Assembly: GCF_026427775.1 (NCBI RefSeq)
Contig: NZ_CP044532.1
Span: 3,224,001 to 3,288,000 of the forward strand
Length of the DNA stretch: 64,000 nucleotides
Origin: Arthrobacter sp. CDRTa11
GTDB lineage: Bacteria; Actinomycetota; Actinomycetes; Actinomycetales; Micrococcaceae
Reading direction: 5' to 3'
Below the pieces are notes generated by a model. The model worked only from the letters and a program-made list of their open reading frames with translations, made no database searches and was not told the origin of the DNA. The stretch's first letter is position 1; each line of letters opens with the position of its first letter. Shown here in pieces: positions 25,263 through 34,337 of the stretch. The translations under genes and the position numbers were made by a program.

Positions 25263-26234
25263 TTACGCCCTTGGATGTGCCTGCTGATAACTCTTCCTCA
25301 GGCGGTCCACAGAGACATGGGTGTAGATCTGAGTGGTGGCGAGGCTGCTGTGGCCCAGGATCTCCTGGACGGCCCGGAGATCCGCGCCCCCGTCCAAGAG
25401 GTGCGTGGCCGCGGTATGCCTCAAGGCGTGGGGCCCGGTAGCGGAGGTGTCCCCCAGTGCTTCAAAGAGCTCCTTCACGACGGCCCTGACCTGGCGCTGG
25501 TCCACCCTGTTGCCACGCGATCCAAGGAAGAGGGCCGGCCCGCTGTGAGGCTTGGCCAGCGCGGGCCTGCCCCTGCGGAGCCAGTCGTCGACGGCGACGG
25601 CGGCAGGAACACCGTACGGGACTGTCCGTTCCTTGTTGCCTTTGCCGATCACCCGCAGTGTGCGGCGGTCCGGGTTGAGATCATCCACATCCATGCCGGC
25701 GAGCTCACCCACCCGGAGACCGGTGGCATACAGGAGCTCCACCATGGCCCGGTTGCGGACAGCCATGGGCGAACCGGCGGCGGCGGCTTCCTCCAGGTTG
25801 CCAAGCAGCCGCCCCAGCTGTTGGGACTGCAGCACCCCCGGCAGTGACTTCCCGGTTTTTGGAGCCCGCAGCCGCAAGGCAGGATCTGTTTCCATCAGTT
25901 CTTCCCGCATGGCCCAGGTAGTGAAGGACCTGGCCGTGGCTGACCTCCGCGCCACGGTGGACCGGGACATCCCGCCCTGGCTCTGGATTCCCAGCCACCG
26001 TCTGAGCGTTCCCAGTTCGAGGCCGGGGAGGTCAGTCACGCCTTCGGAGGCGGCATACTGCAGCAGACTCCGGAGATCCGAGATGTAGGCCCGCAGGGTG
26101 TGGGCGGACCTGGCACGCTCTCCCGCCAGATACCTGGAAAAATCATCAATTGCCTGCTCGAGCGCGGGGGGCAGTTCCGGAGTCTCCACCTTCCTACTTT
26201 CCCAGTCTTTGCCGCCAAAGACAGGTACGGACAC
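25263..26234 (-). CDS. xerC: Tyrosine recombinase XerC
   Basis: A 323-residue site-specific recombinase that resolves chromosome dimers at dif. The N-terminal SAM-like DNA-binding domain covers 25-125 and the catalytic domain 135-318. The active-site set is complete: R174 (ATGLRVGE), K198, H269 and R272 (HALRH), H295 (LGHSS) and the nucleophile Y304. It starts seven bases after the dprA stop, with GTG 26234, and belongs to the comM-dprA-xerC group common in actinobacteria. It is chromosomal housekeeping and not a phage integrase, judging by context. Confidence 0.92.
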   Translation of the reverse strand: MSVPVFGGKDWESRKVETPELPPALEQAIDDFSRYLAGERARSAHTLRAYISDLRSLLQYAASEGVTDLPGLELGTLRRWLGIQSQGGMSRSTVARRSATARSFTTWAMREELMETDPALRLRAPKTGKSLPGVLQSQQLGRLLGNLEEAAAAGSPMAVRNRAMVELLYATGLRVGELAGMDVDDLNPDRRTLRVIGKGNKERTVPYGVPAAVAVDDWLRRGRPALAKPHSGPALFLGSRGNRVDQRQVRAVVKELFEALGDTSATGPHALRHTAATHLLDGGADLRAVQEILGHSSLATTQIYTHVSVDRLRKSYQQAHPRA

Positions 26235-26240
26235 AGGAAA

Positions 26241-27425
26241 CTAGCCTGATTCCTTGGCCCGTTTCCAGCCTCCCCTCTCCGACAAGGCAAGCCCCAGCAA
26301 GCCGAGACGGCCAAGCCCTGCCCGCACGGACTCCTGGCTGAGCCCGGCTACCGCACTGAGTTTTTCCACCGAACTGGTGGATCTTAGGGGAAGGGCATCC
26401 AGGAGGATGAGGTCCTCCAGGGTCAGTCCGTCGTGGACGGCTGCTTGGCCGCCCTTGGGCTCAAGAAGTGATTCACCGCTGGGTGAGGCCAGTTCGGCGA
26501 TCTCCGCGGCATCCGTGACACAGACTGCGCCTCCGTCCCGGAGCAGCCTGTGGCAACCGGCCGAATTGGCACTGTGCACGGACCCGGGGACAGCACCCAC
26601 CGCTCTCCCGAGGGTTTCGGCATGATGGGCGGTATTGAGTGCGCCTGAACGCCAGCGGGCCTCCACCACCACGGTGACCGCGGACATGGCAGCAATAAGC
26701 CTGTTCCGCTGCAGGAAGCGGTAACGGGTTGGTGCCGATCCCGGCGGAACCTCAGCTATCACGGCGCCCTGGTTGCAGACCGCACGCAGGAGGTCCTCAT
26801 TGCCGGACGGATAGAACCGGTCCACACCGCCTGCCATAACAGCGATGGTGGGCAGTGGCCCTGCACCACCGGCCAGGGCTGCCCTGTGGGCGTGGGCATC
26901 AATACCGTAGGCACCGCCGGACACCACCGTAAAGCCGCGCTGAGCCAGTGAATAGGCAAGGTCTCCTGTCACAGAGGCACCGTAGCTGGTGCTGTCGCGG
27001 GACCCCACCAGAGCCACACATTGTGCTGCGGCTGGCAACGGCTGCTCCAAGCCCCGCCACCACAGGCACAGAGGCTCGTGGATGCCAAGATCGGCAAGCT
27101 GGGCAGGCCACAGTGCGTCCGAGGGGATGATCAGCCGGCCACCCAGGCGTGCCATGGTGGCAAGGTCCCGTTCGGGTGCCAGATCGGGAATGCGCGGCGC
27201 CCAGCGTTTGAGCGCCGCCGTAATGCCTCCCCAGCCGGCCCCGGCACCGTTGTCCGCCAGCAGCCCCGTAATTTCCTGTTCCAAGGCCGGCCCAGCCTTC
27301 AGCTGGCCTGTCGCGATCTTCAGCGAATCGGTGGCTCCGGCAGCCCGCACCAGCGCGAGGCCGGCCGCGTCTTGGGGCTCCATAAGCCTCGACAGCGCTG
27401 CGCGGGCGATCCGTTCGTTGTCCAT
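26241..27425 (-). CDS. dprA: DNA processing protein DprA/Smf
   Basis: A 394-residue protein that in transformable bacteria binds incoming single-stranded DNA and loads RecA. The Rossmann-like core is at about residues 130-315, with GSRDSTSYG, SGGAYGIDAHAHR and PSGN motifs, and a later RNRLIAA helix. A C-terminal winged-helix domain follows at about 335-390. The N terminus carries a helical SAM-like extension. It lies 12 bases after the ComM-like gene. The family is widespread in non-competent bacteria too, so natural competence is not implied. Confidence 0.92.
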   Translation of the reverse strand: MDNERIARAALSRLMEPQDAAGLALVRAAGATDSLKIATGQLKAGPALEQEITGLLADNGAGAGWGGITAALKRWAPRIPDLAPERDLATMARLGGRLIIPSDALWPAQLADLGIHEPLCLWWRGLEQPLPAAAQCVALVGSRDSTSYGASVTGDLAYSLAQRGFTVVSGGAYGIDAHAHRAALAGGAGPLPTIAVMAGGVDRFYPSGNEDLLRAVCNQGAVIAEVPPGSAPTRYRFLQRNRLIAAMSAVTVVVEARWRSGALNTAHHAETLGRAVGAVPGSVHSANSAGCHRLLRDGGAVCVTDAAEIAELASPSGESLLEPKGGQAAVHDGLTLEDLILLDALPLRSTSSVEKLSAVAGLSQESVRAGLGRLGLLGLALSERGGWKRAKESG

Positions 27426-27437
27426 GAGTCTCTTTCT

Positions 27438-28982
27438 TCACGCGGCTGCCGAGGCAGCCTGCCGGAGGCCCAGTGCCTGGCCGATGTCGTTGGTGTCGGG
27501 TTTGTCGCGGTGTGCCAGGTCGGCCAAGGTCCACGCCAGCCGCAGCACCCTGTCGTAGCCCCGGGCCGTCAGGACTCCCCGCTCCAGTGAGTGGTCCAGA
27601 ATCCTTGTGGACGCGGCGGGGAGGCGGAGTCCGCCGCGAAGGATCCGCCCCGGAACCTGGGAATTCGTTTCGAGCCCGAGGCCTTGCAGCCTGTCGGCCT
27701 GGCGGCGGCGCGCGTCATCCACCCGCTGCGCCACGGAGGCGGTGTCCTCTTCAGAACCTGCCTGGCCGAAGTCGGCCAGTGAAACGCGCTCCACCTGCAA
27801 CTGGATATCCACGCGGTCCAGGAGCGGGCCGGACATCCGGGCGAGGTAACGGCGCCGCATCATGGGAGTGCATATGCAGTCCAGTCCTTTGCCGGAGGCT
27901 TTCCCGCAGGGACACGGGTTGGCGGCGAGAACCAGTTGGAACCGCGCCGGATAGGCCGCGGTGCCAGCTGACCGGTGAATCACCAGTTCGCCGCTCTCCA
28001 GGGGTTGGCGGAGGGCATCCAACACCCGGCGTTCATATTCCGGCGCCTCGTCCAGGAACAGCACGCCACGGTGTGCCCGGGACGCCGCGCCCGGACGCGG
28101 CAGCCCTGAGCCGCCGCCGATGATGGCGGCTGCCGTGGCCGAGTGATGGGGGTTTTCAAAGGGCGGCCGCCGGAGGAGCTGGACGGCCGAGGACGGCAGG
28201 CCACAGAGCGAGTGGATGGCCGTGACTTCCATGGCCTCGTTGTCGGCCAGGTCCGGCAGGAGGCCGGGCAGCCTTTCCGCCAGCATGGTCTTGCCTGCGC
28301 CCGGAGGGCCGGTGAGCAGGAGGTGGTGGGCGCCTGCCGCCGCCACCTCCAGGGCACGCCGGGCATCGCCCTGGCCGGACACGTCGGCCATATCCGGCAC
28401 CGCCTGCGTGCTCCCCGGGGCATCCCCTTGACTGGCCTCGTCCTGGGGCTCGAAGTCCAGCGCAAGTTCTTGCGGGTCCGCACCAAAGTCGAGGGCAAGC
28501 CGGGCCAGCGTGCGGTAGCCCCTGACATTCGCACCCGGCACCAGTGACGCCTCAGCCAGGTTGGCTTGTGCCACCACGATCTCCGGATACCCGGCCTGCA
28601 CTGCAGCCATCACGGCAGGAAGAATGCCCCGCACCGGCCGAAGCCGGCCATCCAGCCCAAGTTCGGCCATGAAGACGGTCCGCCCGGTGGGCCTAATGTC
28701 ATTCGCCGCCCGCAGCACGGCCATTGTCACCGCAAGATCGAACCCGGAACCCCGTTTGGGGAGGGAGGCCGGAATCAGGTTGGCGGTGATCTTCCGCCGG
28801 CTCAATGGAATTCCCGAGTTCTTCGCCGCGGAGCGGATGCGTTCCTTCGCTTCATTCAGCGCCGCGTCCGGGAGGCCCAGGATCACAAACGCCGGCAGCG
28901 ACTGGCCGATGTCCGCCTCAACCTCGACGATGTAGCCGTTGAGGCCCACCAGTGCCACCGAGTAGGTCCGGCCCAACGCCAT
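27438..28982 (-). CDS. YifB/ComM-like magnesium-chelatase AAA+ ATPase
   Basis: A 514-residue AAA+ ATPase related to ComM, a hexameric helicase that extends branch migration during DNA uptake. A Lon-like N-terminal domain covers 1-170. The Walker A motif GPPGAGKT is near residue 225. A chelatase-type Walker B with FLDEAPEY follows. The C-terminal chelatase domain has the CPCG and C-rich segment around CPCGKASGKGLDCIC. It starts immediately after the yraN stop (TAGATG) and precedes dprA, an arrangement shared with many actinobacteria. Confidence 0.92.
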   Translation of the reverse strand: MALGRTYSVALVGLNGYIVEVEADIGQSLPAFVILGLPDAALNEAKERIRSAAKNSGIPLSRRKITANLIPASLPKRGSGFDLAVTMAVLRAANDIRPTGRTVFMAELGLDGRLRPVRGILPAVMAAVQAGYPEIVVAQANLAEASLVPGANVRGYRTLARLALDFGADPQELALDFEPQDEASQGDAPGSTQAVPDMADVSGQGDARRALEVAAAGAHHLLLTGPPGAGKTMLAERLPGLLPDLADNEAMEVTAIHSLCGLPSSAVQLLRRPPFENPHHSATAAAIIGGGSGLPRPGAASRAHRGVLFLDEAPEYERRVLDALRQPLESGELVIHRSAGTAAYPARFQLVLAANPCPCGKASGKGLDCICTPMMRRRYLARMSGPLLDRVDIQLQVERVSLADFGQAGSEEDTASVAQRVDDARRRQADRLQGLGLETNSQVPGRILRGGLRLPAASTRILDHSLERGVLTARGYDRVLRLAWTLADLAHRDKPDTNDIGQALGLRQAASAAA

Positions 28983-29339
28983 CTACCCCACCCCTTTGAG
29001 GTGTTCCACCAGCGGTTCGCCAACGCCGTCGTCCAGCACGGAGATGACATCCACGCGCCGCAGCGGCATGCGGAGCTCCCGGTCCCGGCACCATGCGGAA
29101 CCGAGCCGGTGCAGGCGGGCGAGTTTTTCCGGGCCCACGGCTTCAAACGGATGGCCGTAGTCCAGGGAGCGGCGGGTCTTCACCTCCGCTATGACCAGGG
29201 CATCGGCGTCCAAGGCCACGATGTCGATTTCGCCGTCCGGGCAGCGCCAATTGCGCTCCACCACCAGCATGCCAACTGACTCAAGATATACGGCGGCCAG
29301 CTCTTCGCCGCGCCGGCCCAACAGGTCTTTGGATTTCAT
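28983..29339 (-). CDS. yraN: YraN family protein (UPF0102)
   Basis: A 118-residue protein with a restriction-endonuclease-like fold. The conserved GEIDIVALD and IAEVKTR segments form the typical D...ExK site at about residues 37-53. The family is predicted to be a nuclease or Holliday-junction-like enzyme, but its activity is not settled. The start ATG 29339 follows GGAGG at ideal spacing. Its stop abuts the next ATG, so translation of the comM-like gene is probably coupled to it. Confidence 0.9.
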   Translation of the reverse strand: MKSKDLLGRRGEELAAVYLESVGMLVVERNWRCPDGEIDIVALDADALVIAEVKTRRSLDYGHPFEAVGPEKLARLHRLGSAWCRDRELRMPLRRVDVISVLDDGVGEPLVEHLKGVG

Positions 29340-29473
29340 GTCTACCTCCGCAACCAGCCTGCGGGGGCCAGTCAGCGGAGGACAGAGGGCCAGCTGCCTA
29401 TGTGGGAAACGTGGCTAGAGTCAGGCTGTTTCGGGGCAATGTGGAGGAGCAGTGATCCTGCTTCCTGCGCGCA

Positions 29474-29800
29474 TCAGTTGCCGAGGTCAACGTCCTTGGG
29501 CATGGCAAGTTCTTCATTGCGCGGAAGCTCTTCGACGTTGACGTCTTTGAAGGTGAGGACGCGGACATTCTTGACGAATCTCGCCGAGCGGTAGACGTCC
29601 CAAACCCACGCGTCCTGCAGCGTCAGGTCGAAGTAGACCTCGCCGTCGGCACTGCGGGCCTGGAGGTCAACATGGTTGGCCAGGTAGAAGCGGCGTTCTG
29701 TCTCGACAACGTAGCTAAAGAGCCCGACGACATCGCGGTATTCACGATAGAGCTGCAGCTCCATGTCGGTTTCATAGTTTTCAAGATCCTCAGCGCTCAT
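29474..29800 (-). CDS. DUF2469 family protein
   Basis: A 108-residue acidic protein of DUF2469, a small conserved actinobacterial family. It starts MSAEDLENYETDMELQLYRE and has the ERRFYLANHVDL and VYFDLTLQDAWVWD segments. No function is known. It lies between rnhB and yraN, as in mycobacteria and other relatives. ATG 29800 is chosen on family grounds; an ATG six codons upstream lacks a better ribosome site. Confidence 0.86.
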   Translation of the reverse strand: MSAEDLENYETDMELQLYREYRDVVGLFSYVVETERRFYLANHVDLQARSADGEVYFDLTLQDAWVWDVYRSARFVKNVRVLTFKDVNVEELPRNEELAMPKDVDLGN

Positions 29801-29854
29801 GCTTCCATCTTGCACCATTCACCGTACCGCTGGCGCCACCGCAAGGGCCCGTCA

Positions 29855-30601
29855 TTACAGTTCGCCGCCCAGGAGGTTCCAGCTCACCCTGTGGTACGGC
29901 GTGGGTCCTGCGGCCCTCAGCACGTCCCGGTGGAAGGGAGTTGCGTATCCCTTGTTTTCATTCCAGCCAAAATCCGGGTATTCGGCGTGCAGCCCGCACA
30001 TCTGCTGGTCACGTTCCACCTTGGCGATCACGCTGGCGGCCGCAACACTCAGGCACTGCATGTCAGCCTTGATGCGGGTGTGGACCGGAGCGTCGCATCG
30101 CAGGTTCGACCCGTCGACCGTCATCTCGTCGAACAGGGAGGGCTGCTCGGCGGGCGACAGCCAGTTATGGCTCCCATCAAGCAGCACCAGGTCCGGCGTA
30201 ACCCCGGCGGCGAGGACCTCAAACCAGGCGCGGGTTCCTGCCAGTCGCAGGGCGGCGATGATGCCGAGCGCGTCGATTTCGGCTGCGGACGCATGTCCCA
30301 CCGCCGACGCGAGGCTCCATTTGCGGACCAGTGGTTCCAGGCGTTCCCGCTCCGCCGGGTTGAGCAGCTTGCTGTCACGGACCCCGGGCAGCGACTTCTG
30401 CGTTTCCAGATCCACGACGGCGATACCGACGCTCACGGGGCCTGCCAGCGCACCGCGGCCCACTTCGTCGACACCGGCGAGGTAGCGGACTCCCTGCGCT
30501 TTGAAGGACCGCTCATGGCGCAGCGTGGGGGGTTTTGAGTGGATGCCCGTGGCGGGGCGGAGAGGCACCTTGGCGGGCGTTGCAGGCAGTGCATTGGACA
30601 T
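29855..30601 (-). CDS. rnhB: Ribonuclease HII
   Basis: A 248-residue nuclease that cuts RNA in RNA-DNA hybrids and removes misincorporated ribonucleotides. The acidic site includes D45 and E46 (GVDEVGRG) and D142 (VLLDGS), with another aspartate in the [13 protein letters not shown] helix. About 35 N-terminal residues precede the core and look disordered. The start ATG is two bases after the stop of the signal peptidase gene, so it is in the same operon. Confidence 0.93.
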   Translation of the reverse strand: MSNALPATPAKVPLRPATGIHSKPPTLRHERSFKAQGVRYLAGVDEVGRGALAGPVSVGIAVVDLETQKSLPGVRDSKLLNPAERERLEPLVRKWSLASAVGHASAAEIDALGIIAALRLAGTRAWFEVLAAGVTPDLVLLDGSHNWLSPAEQPSLFDEMTVDGSNLRCDAPVHTRIKADMQCLSVAAASVIAKVERDQQMCGLHAEYPDFGWNENKGYATPFHRDVLRAAGPTPYHRVSWNLLGGEL

Positions 30602-30603
30602 GG

Positions 30604-31437
30604 CTAGCCTGCCGGCGGCACGTTCCGGAACACGTCCGGGTAGTTATCAAGGGCAGTGATCCTGTTCAGCGGCCAGGCGATGACGGCGGCTTTGCCCTCG
30701 ATGTCCGTGAGATCGATGAAACCACCGTTGGAATCCATGTGGGCACGGGAATCAGCGGAGTGGTTGCGATTGTCTCCCATGACCCAGACCTTCCCTTCCG
30801 GAACAACAACGTCGAAGTCGCGGATCTGTGGGGTTTCGGCACTGTTGACGTAGCTTTCGTCAACAGCGGATCCGTTGATGGCCAGTTTACCGCCGGCGTC
30901 GCAGCAGATCACGTGGTCCCCCGGGAGTCCAATGACACGCTTGACGAGGTGCTGCTGGGAATTGTCCGGCAGGAGGCCAACAAAGATCAGGCCGTCCTGG
31001 ACCCAAGTGAAGGGGCCATCGGTCTTCTCCGGAACCGGCGGCAGCCAGCCCTTTGTATCCCGGAACACCACGACGTCACCCCGGGAAAGCGCAAAGGGTT
31101 CCGGGACAAGGAGGTTGACGAAGATGCGGTCATCGATATCGAGGGTGCTGACCATCGACTCGGACGGAATCCAGAAGGCCCGGAACAGGAAGGTTTTGAT
31201 CAGGAAGGACAGGACCACGGCGATGACCACCACCGTGGCAACTTCCTTGAGCCAGACGAACACCGGGCTGGGGCGTGAGGCCTCCGGTTGCGGGGCTGCG
31301 GAACGCCGTCCGGAGGCCGGGGCCTCCGGAGCTTCCCCCGCCGCCGTCGCGTCGGCTGAACGGGCAGTGCCGGCCGCACTTGCCTGGCTGGCTCCCTCAG
31401 GGCCCGGCTCAGGTGTCCGTGGCTGGTTCTCGGGCAT
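30604..31437 (-). CDS. lepB: Signal peptidase I (first of two paralogues)
   Basis: A 277-residue membrane protease that removes signal peptides at the outer face of the membrane. A 58-residue Ala/Pro/Glu-rich cytosolic tail precedes a single transmembrane helix at about 65-83. The nucleophile S94 is in IPSESM. The general base K166 is in [11 protein letters not shown], and [11 protein letters not shown] forms the later conserved box. It starts directly after the stop of a second signal peptidase gene. The long N-terminal tail is the main difference between the two. Confidence 0.93.
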   Translation of the reverse strand: MPENQPRTPEPGPEGASQASAAGTARSADATAAGEAPEAPASGRRSAAPQPEASRPSPVFVWLKEVATVVVIAVVLSFLIKTFLFRAFWIPSESMVSTLDIDDRIFVNLLVPEPFALSRGDVVVFRDTKGWLPPVPEKTDGPFTWVQDGLIFVGLLPDNSQQHLVKRVIGLPGDHVICCDAGGKLAINGSAVDESYVNSAETPQIRDFDVVVPEGKVWVMGDNRNHSADSRAHMDSNGGFIDLTDIEGKAAVIAWPLNRITALDNYPDVFRNVPPAG

Positions 31438-32115
31438 CTACTGTCCGTCCTCTGTTGTTGGTCCTGCCGCTGGCGGCCGTGGTAATGCTGCAAATCTATC
31501 AAGCGGCCAGAGGATCTGGACCGGCCTGCCAATCACCCGGTCCAGCGGAACCATTCCGCCACCCGGCGCGCCCAGCAGGCTGCGTGAATCCGCCGAAGCG
31601 GAACGGTGGTCTCCAAGCAGCCACAGCCTTCCCTCCGGAACAATCACGCTAAACGCCTGCGTGCTGGGCTTGTCGCCGTCGAAAACGTAAGACTCGTCAA
31701 TGGCCTGACCGTTCACTGTGACTTTTCCAGCCGAGTCACAGCAGGACACCGCATCCCCGGGTAGCCCGATGACCCGCTTGACGAACGTGGTCTCAGAGCC
31801 TGTCAGCCCCAGCCATTGCCCGGCAGCTGCCAAAGAATCGGCCAGGGGACCCTTTCCGCTGTTGAGCGGGGCGAACGAACCCCGGCCGTCAAAGACCACA
31901 ATGTCGCCGCGACGGATGGCCTCGGGGTCAAAGGCAGTTCTGGACACCAGGATACGGTCCCCGCCCTCCAGGACAGGCTCCATGGATTCTGACGGAATGA
32001 AGAAAACATCCAGCCACAGGGAGCGGACCAGTCCGCTGATTGCCACCGCAAGGACAAGTGCAAGGAACGCAAAACGCCAGCCCATTCTTCTGGGCTGGCG
32101 TTTTGTCTGGTCCAT
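31438..32115 (-). CDS. lepB: Signal peptidase I (second paralogue)
   Basis: A 225-residue signal peptidase I with a short N-terminal tail, one transmembrane helix at about 13-33, S44 in IPSESM and K113 in [11 protein letters not shown]. The late box reads GDHRSASADSR. ATG 32115 follows an AGGA element by eight bases. A terminator-like hairpin lies inside codons 4-15. The gene is immediately upstream of the first paralogue and downstream of rplS. Two tandem signal peptidases may divide substrates, which is inference. Confidence 0.92.
   Translation of the reverse strand: MDQTKRQPRRMGWRFAFLALVLAVAISGLVRSLWLDVFFIPSESMEPVLEGGDRILVSRTAFDPEAIRRGDIVVFDGRGSFAPLNSGKGPLADSLAAAGQWLGLTGSETTFVKRVIGLPGDAVSCCDSAGKVTVNGQAIDESYVFDGDKPSTQAFSVIVPEGRLWLLGDHRSASADSRSLLGAPGGGMVPLDRVIGRPVQILWPLDRFAALPRPPAAGPTTEDGQ
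32071..32104 (-). terminator. Terminator-like hairpin inside the start of lepB2
   Basis: A perfect 13-bp stem (AAAACGCCAGCCC with GGGCTGGCGTTTT) and an 8-base loop overlap the first codons of the signal peptidase gene, 93 bases past the rplS stop. On the minus strand it ends in TTTT. It could end the rplS transcript or attenuate signal peptidase expression. Confidence 0.7.
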
Positions 32116-32196
32116 GATCCGTATCCTGGTGCGCTGTTGCGAATGGCTCCGGCGCTGGCCTTGTACGGCTGGGGCCTGCCGTAGGTCGAAGAGACC

Positions 32197-32556
32197 CTAC
32201 TTGGCGGTGCTGAAGTCCCGCTTTTCCTTGATCTTGGCAGCCTTGCCGCGCAGTGCACGCATGTAGTACAGCTTGGCGCGGCGCACGTCACCCTTGGTGA
32301 CTACTTCGATCTTGTCGATGATCGGGGAGTGTACCGGGAAGGTACGCTCAACACCGACGCCGAAGGAGACCTTGCGGACCGTGAAGGTCTCGCGGATGCC
32401 GTCACCCTGGCGGCCGAGGACGAAGCCCTGGAAAACCTGGACACGGGAGTTCTTGCCTTCGATGATGTTCACGTGGACCTTGAGGGTGTCGCCCGCGCGG
32501 AACTCAGGAACATCGGTGCGCAGCGAGGCTGAGTCTACGGAATCGAGAATATGCAT
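32197..32556 (-). CDS. rplS: 50S ribosomal protein L19
   Basis: A 119-residue ribosomal protein at the 30S-50S interface. The opening [19 protein letters not shown] and the [11 protein letters not shown] and [16 protein letters not shown] segments match L19. ATG 32556 is preferred, since AGGAG lies seven bases upstream and an earlier frame start would add eight unsupported residues. It ends the rpsP-khpA-rimM-trmD-rplS group, with a 242-base gap after trmD that may hold its own promoter. Confidence 0.97.
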   Translation of the reverse strand: MHILDSVDSASLRTDVPEFRAGDTLKVHVNIIEGKNSRVQVFQGFVLGRQGDGIRETFTVRKVSFGVGVERTFPVHSPIIDKIEVVTKGDVRRAKLYYMRALRGKAAKIKEKRDFSTAK

Positions 32557-32798
32557 AGTGCTACTCCTGGTAAACGCCACAGGTCATTCACTTTGGGTCA
32601 CGGCGGCCAAGCCCGGCGCACAGGATGCACCGGAAATTGCCGTCGAAAATTTTGTGGGTCCGGTCCCGTCAATGATTGGCGGCACCGGGTTGTCTTAGCT
32701 GTTGGCCGCGCTCCCCCTGTGGCAGGTGCGGACCCAGCAGACACAAGGACTAATTTTGCCACATTCGGAGGCCAACAGCCAACCGCTTCACCAGCCCG

Positions 32799-33614
32799 TC
32801 AGGCGGGAGGTGCGCTGCCGGAGCCAGGGCGGGGACGGAGGCGTCCCTCGACGACGTCGTATCCCAGTTCAGCGAGGAACGTCCGGTCTGCACGGGGCAG
32901 CTTCCCGGCGTCGAACGTCGTCAGGAGGTCAGGGCGGCGTTCCGCTGTCCGACGGTATTGTTCGTGGCGGCGCCACTGTGCGATTTTGCCGTGATTGCCG
33001 CTCAGCAGGATGGCCGGAACGTCCCGTTCCCGCCAGCTGGCCGGCTTCGTGTACACGGGGTATTCAAGGAGACCATCCGAATGGGACTCCTCCACCAGGG
33101 AGTCGGGGTTGCCAACAACGCCCGGCAGCAGCCTTCCGATGGCTTCCACCATGGCCAGCACCGCTACCTCGCCCCCGTTCAGAACATAATCGCCAAGGCT
33201 CATGGGCCGGACAGTAAAATGCTCCTCGGCCCACTCAATAACCCGCTCGTCAATCCCTTCGTAGCGGCCGCAGGCGAAGACCAACTGGTCCTCCTCCGCG
33301 AGTTCGTGGGCCAGCGCCTGGGTGAAGCGCTCCCCCGCCGGCGACGGGACGATAAGGACGGGTTTGCCCCCTCCTTCTGACGGCCGCGCTTCCGCCACCG
33401 ATGCCAGCGCCTGGGCCCACGGTTCCGCCTTCATCACCATGCCGGCGCCGCCACCGTAGGGCGTGTCGTCCACCGACCGGTGCTTGTCGGTGGTGAAATT
33501 CCGCAGGTCATGGACATGCAGGTCCAGCAGGCCGTCCTGCCGGGCTTTGCCGATCAGGGACAGTTCCAGGGGCGCCAGATATTCCGGAAAAATGCTGACG
33601 ACGTCGATGCGCAT
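32799..33614 (-). CDS. trmD: tRNA (guanine-N1-)-methyltransferase
   Basis: A 271-residue SPOUT-fold enzyme that methylates G37 of tRNAs using S-adenosylmethionine and prevents frameshifts. The knot region carries [11 protein letters not shown] and [11 protein letters not shown]. The N-terminal [12 protein letters not shown] segment is intact. Its ATG follows the rimM stop directly (TAGATG). This is the standard ribosome-maturation operon order. Confidence 0.97.
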   Translation of the reverse strand: MRIDVVSIFPEYLAPLELSLIGKARQDGLLDLHVHDLRNFTTDKHRSVDDTPYGGGAGMVMKAEPWAQALASVAEARPSEGGGKPVLIVPSPAGERFTQALAHELAEEDQLVFACGRYEGIDERVIEWAEEHFTVRPMSLGDYVLNGGEVAVLAMVEAIGRLLPGVVGNPDSLVEESHSDGLLEYPVYTKPASWRERDVPAILLSGNHGKIAQWRRHEQYRRTAERRPDLLTTFDAGKLPRADRTFLAELGYDVVEGRLRPRPGSGSAPPA

Positions 33615-34160
33615 CTAGGCGTTTTCCCCGGAAGCGCGGCCTTCGGTGTCCTCGGCGTTGACGTCGAACAGTCCTTCCGGCGGAGTCACCAGGACGAATC
33701 CTTCGGCGACGTTGACCTCGGGAACAATCTGCTCAACAAACGGGATGAGGATTTCCTTGCCGTCGGGTGTTTCAACCACCAGCAGATCCTGCACGGGCAT
33801 GGTGTGCAGGCCGGAGACCTTTCCCACTACACGGGAGCCAACACGCGCTTCCAGTCCGACGAGTTCGTGCTCGTACCAGCCTTCGTCGTCGTCCTCGTCC
33901 AGTTCTTCGGTCTCGATGAAGAGCTTGGCGCCGCGGAGGGTTTCCGCCTGGTTCCGGGTTTCGATCCCGTCGAAGGCCAGCAGCAGGATGTCCTTGTTCC
34001 AGCGTGCGCTCTCCACCGTGAGCGTGCCCAGGGAGGCGGGTTCGACGACGAACTCGGTGCCCGGCACGAACCGGTCGGCCGGGGCGTCAGTCAAGACCTG
34101 GACCGTCACTTCCCCACGGATCCCGTGGGGTTTGCCGATTCGTGCCACCTGAAGCTGCAT
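33615..34160 (-). CDS. rimM: Ribosome maturation factor RimM
   Basis: A 181-residue assembly factor for the 30S head that binds S19. The N-terminal domain has GKPHGIRGEV at 9-18. A PRC-barrel domain follows at about 95-170 with the LLVVETPDGKEILIPF segment. A Glu/Asp-rich linker (ETEELDEDDDEG) joins them. AGAGGAACAG before ATG 34160 is a clear ribosome site. It is co-transcribed with trmD. Confidence 0.96.
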   Translation of the reverse strand: MQLQVARIGKPHGIRGEVTVQVLTDAPADRFVPGTEFVVEPASLGTLTVESARWNKDILLLAFDGIETRNQAETLRGAKLFIETEELDEDDDEGWYEHELVGLEARVGSRVVGKVSGLHTMPVQDLLVVETPDGKEILIPFVEQIVPEVNVAEGFVLVTPPEGLFDVNAEDTEGRASGENA

Positions 34161-34276
34161 CTGTTCCTCTTTTTCCCGTTTACTGAATATGCGGCGCTGG
34201 TGTCCGCGTCTTATCGTGGTCGTTGGATCGTCAGTGCGCTATTGCCATGAAGCCAGCGCTTTTTGCTGTGAAAGCA

Positions 34277-34315
34277 CTCCGGCCCCTCCACCGTTTACTG
34301 GTGGAGGGGCCGGAG
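34277..34315 (-). terminator. Strong hairpin between khpA and rimM
   Basis: A perfect 16-bp stem (CTCCGGCCCCTCCACC with its complement) has a 7-base loop. On the minus strand it is followed by TGCTTTC, so the U-tract is weak. It may partly terminate rpsP-khpA transcripts or mark an operon boundary before rimM. Confidence 0.55.
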
Positions 34316-34337
34316 CAAAACTGGTGTTGCGGGCGCG

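Noticed and set aside
25096..25287. 63-codon plus-strand frame in the A/T-rich interval
   Set aside because: No ribosome site, no recognisable family, and its end overlaps xerC antisense. Kept only as a note in the intergenic entry.
25263..26234. Tyrosine recombinase as a sign of an integrated element
   Set aside because: It matches housekeeping XerC, in the usual comM-dprA-xerC neighbourhood, with no att-like repeats or phage genes nearby.
26241..28982. dprA and comM-like genes as evidence for natural competence
   Set aside because: Both families are widespread in bacteria not known to be transformable, and no other competence genes are in the window.
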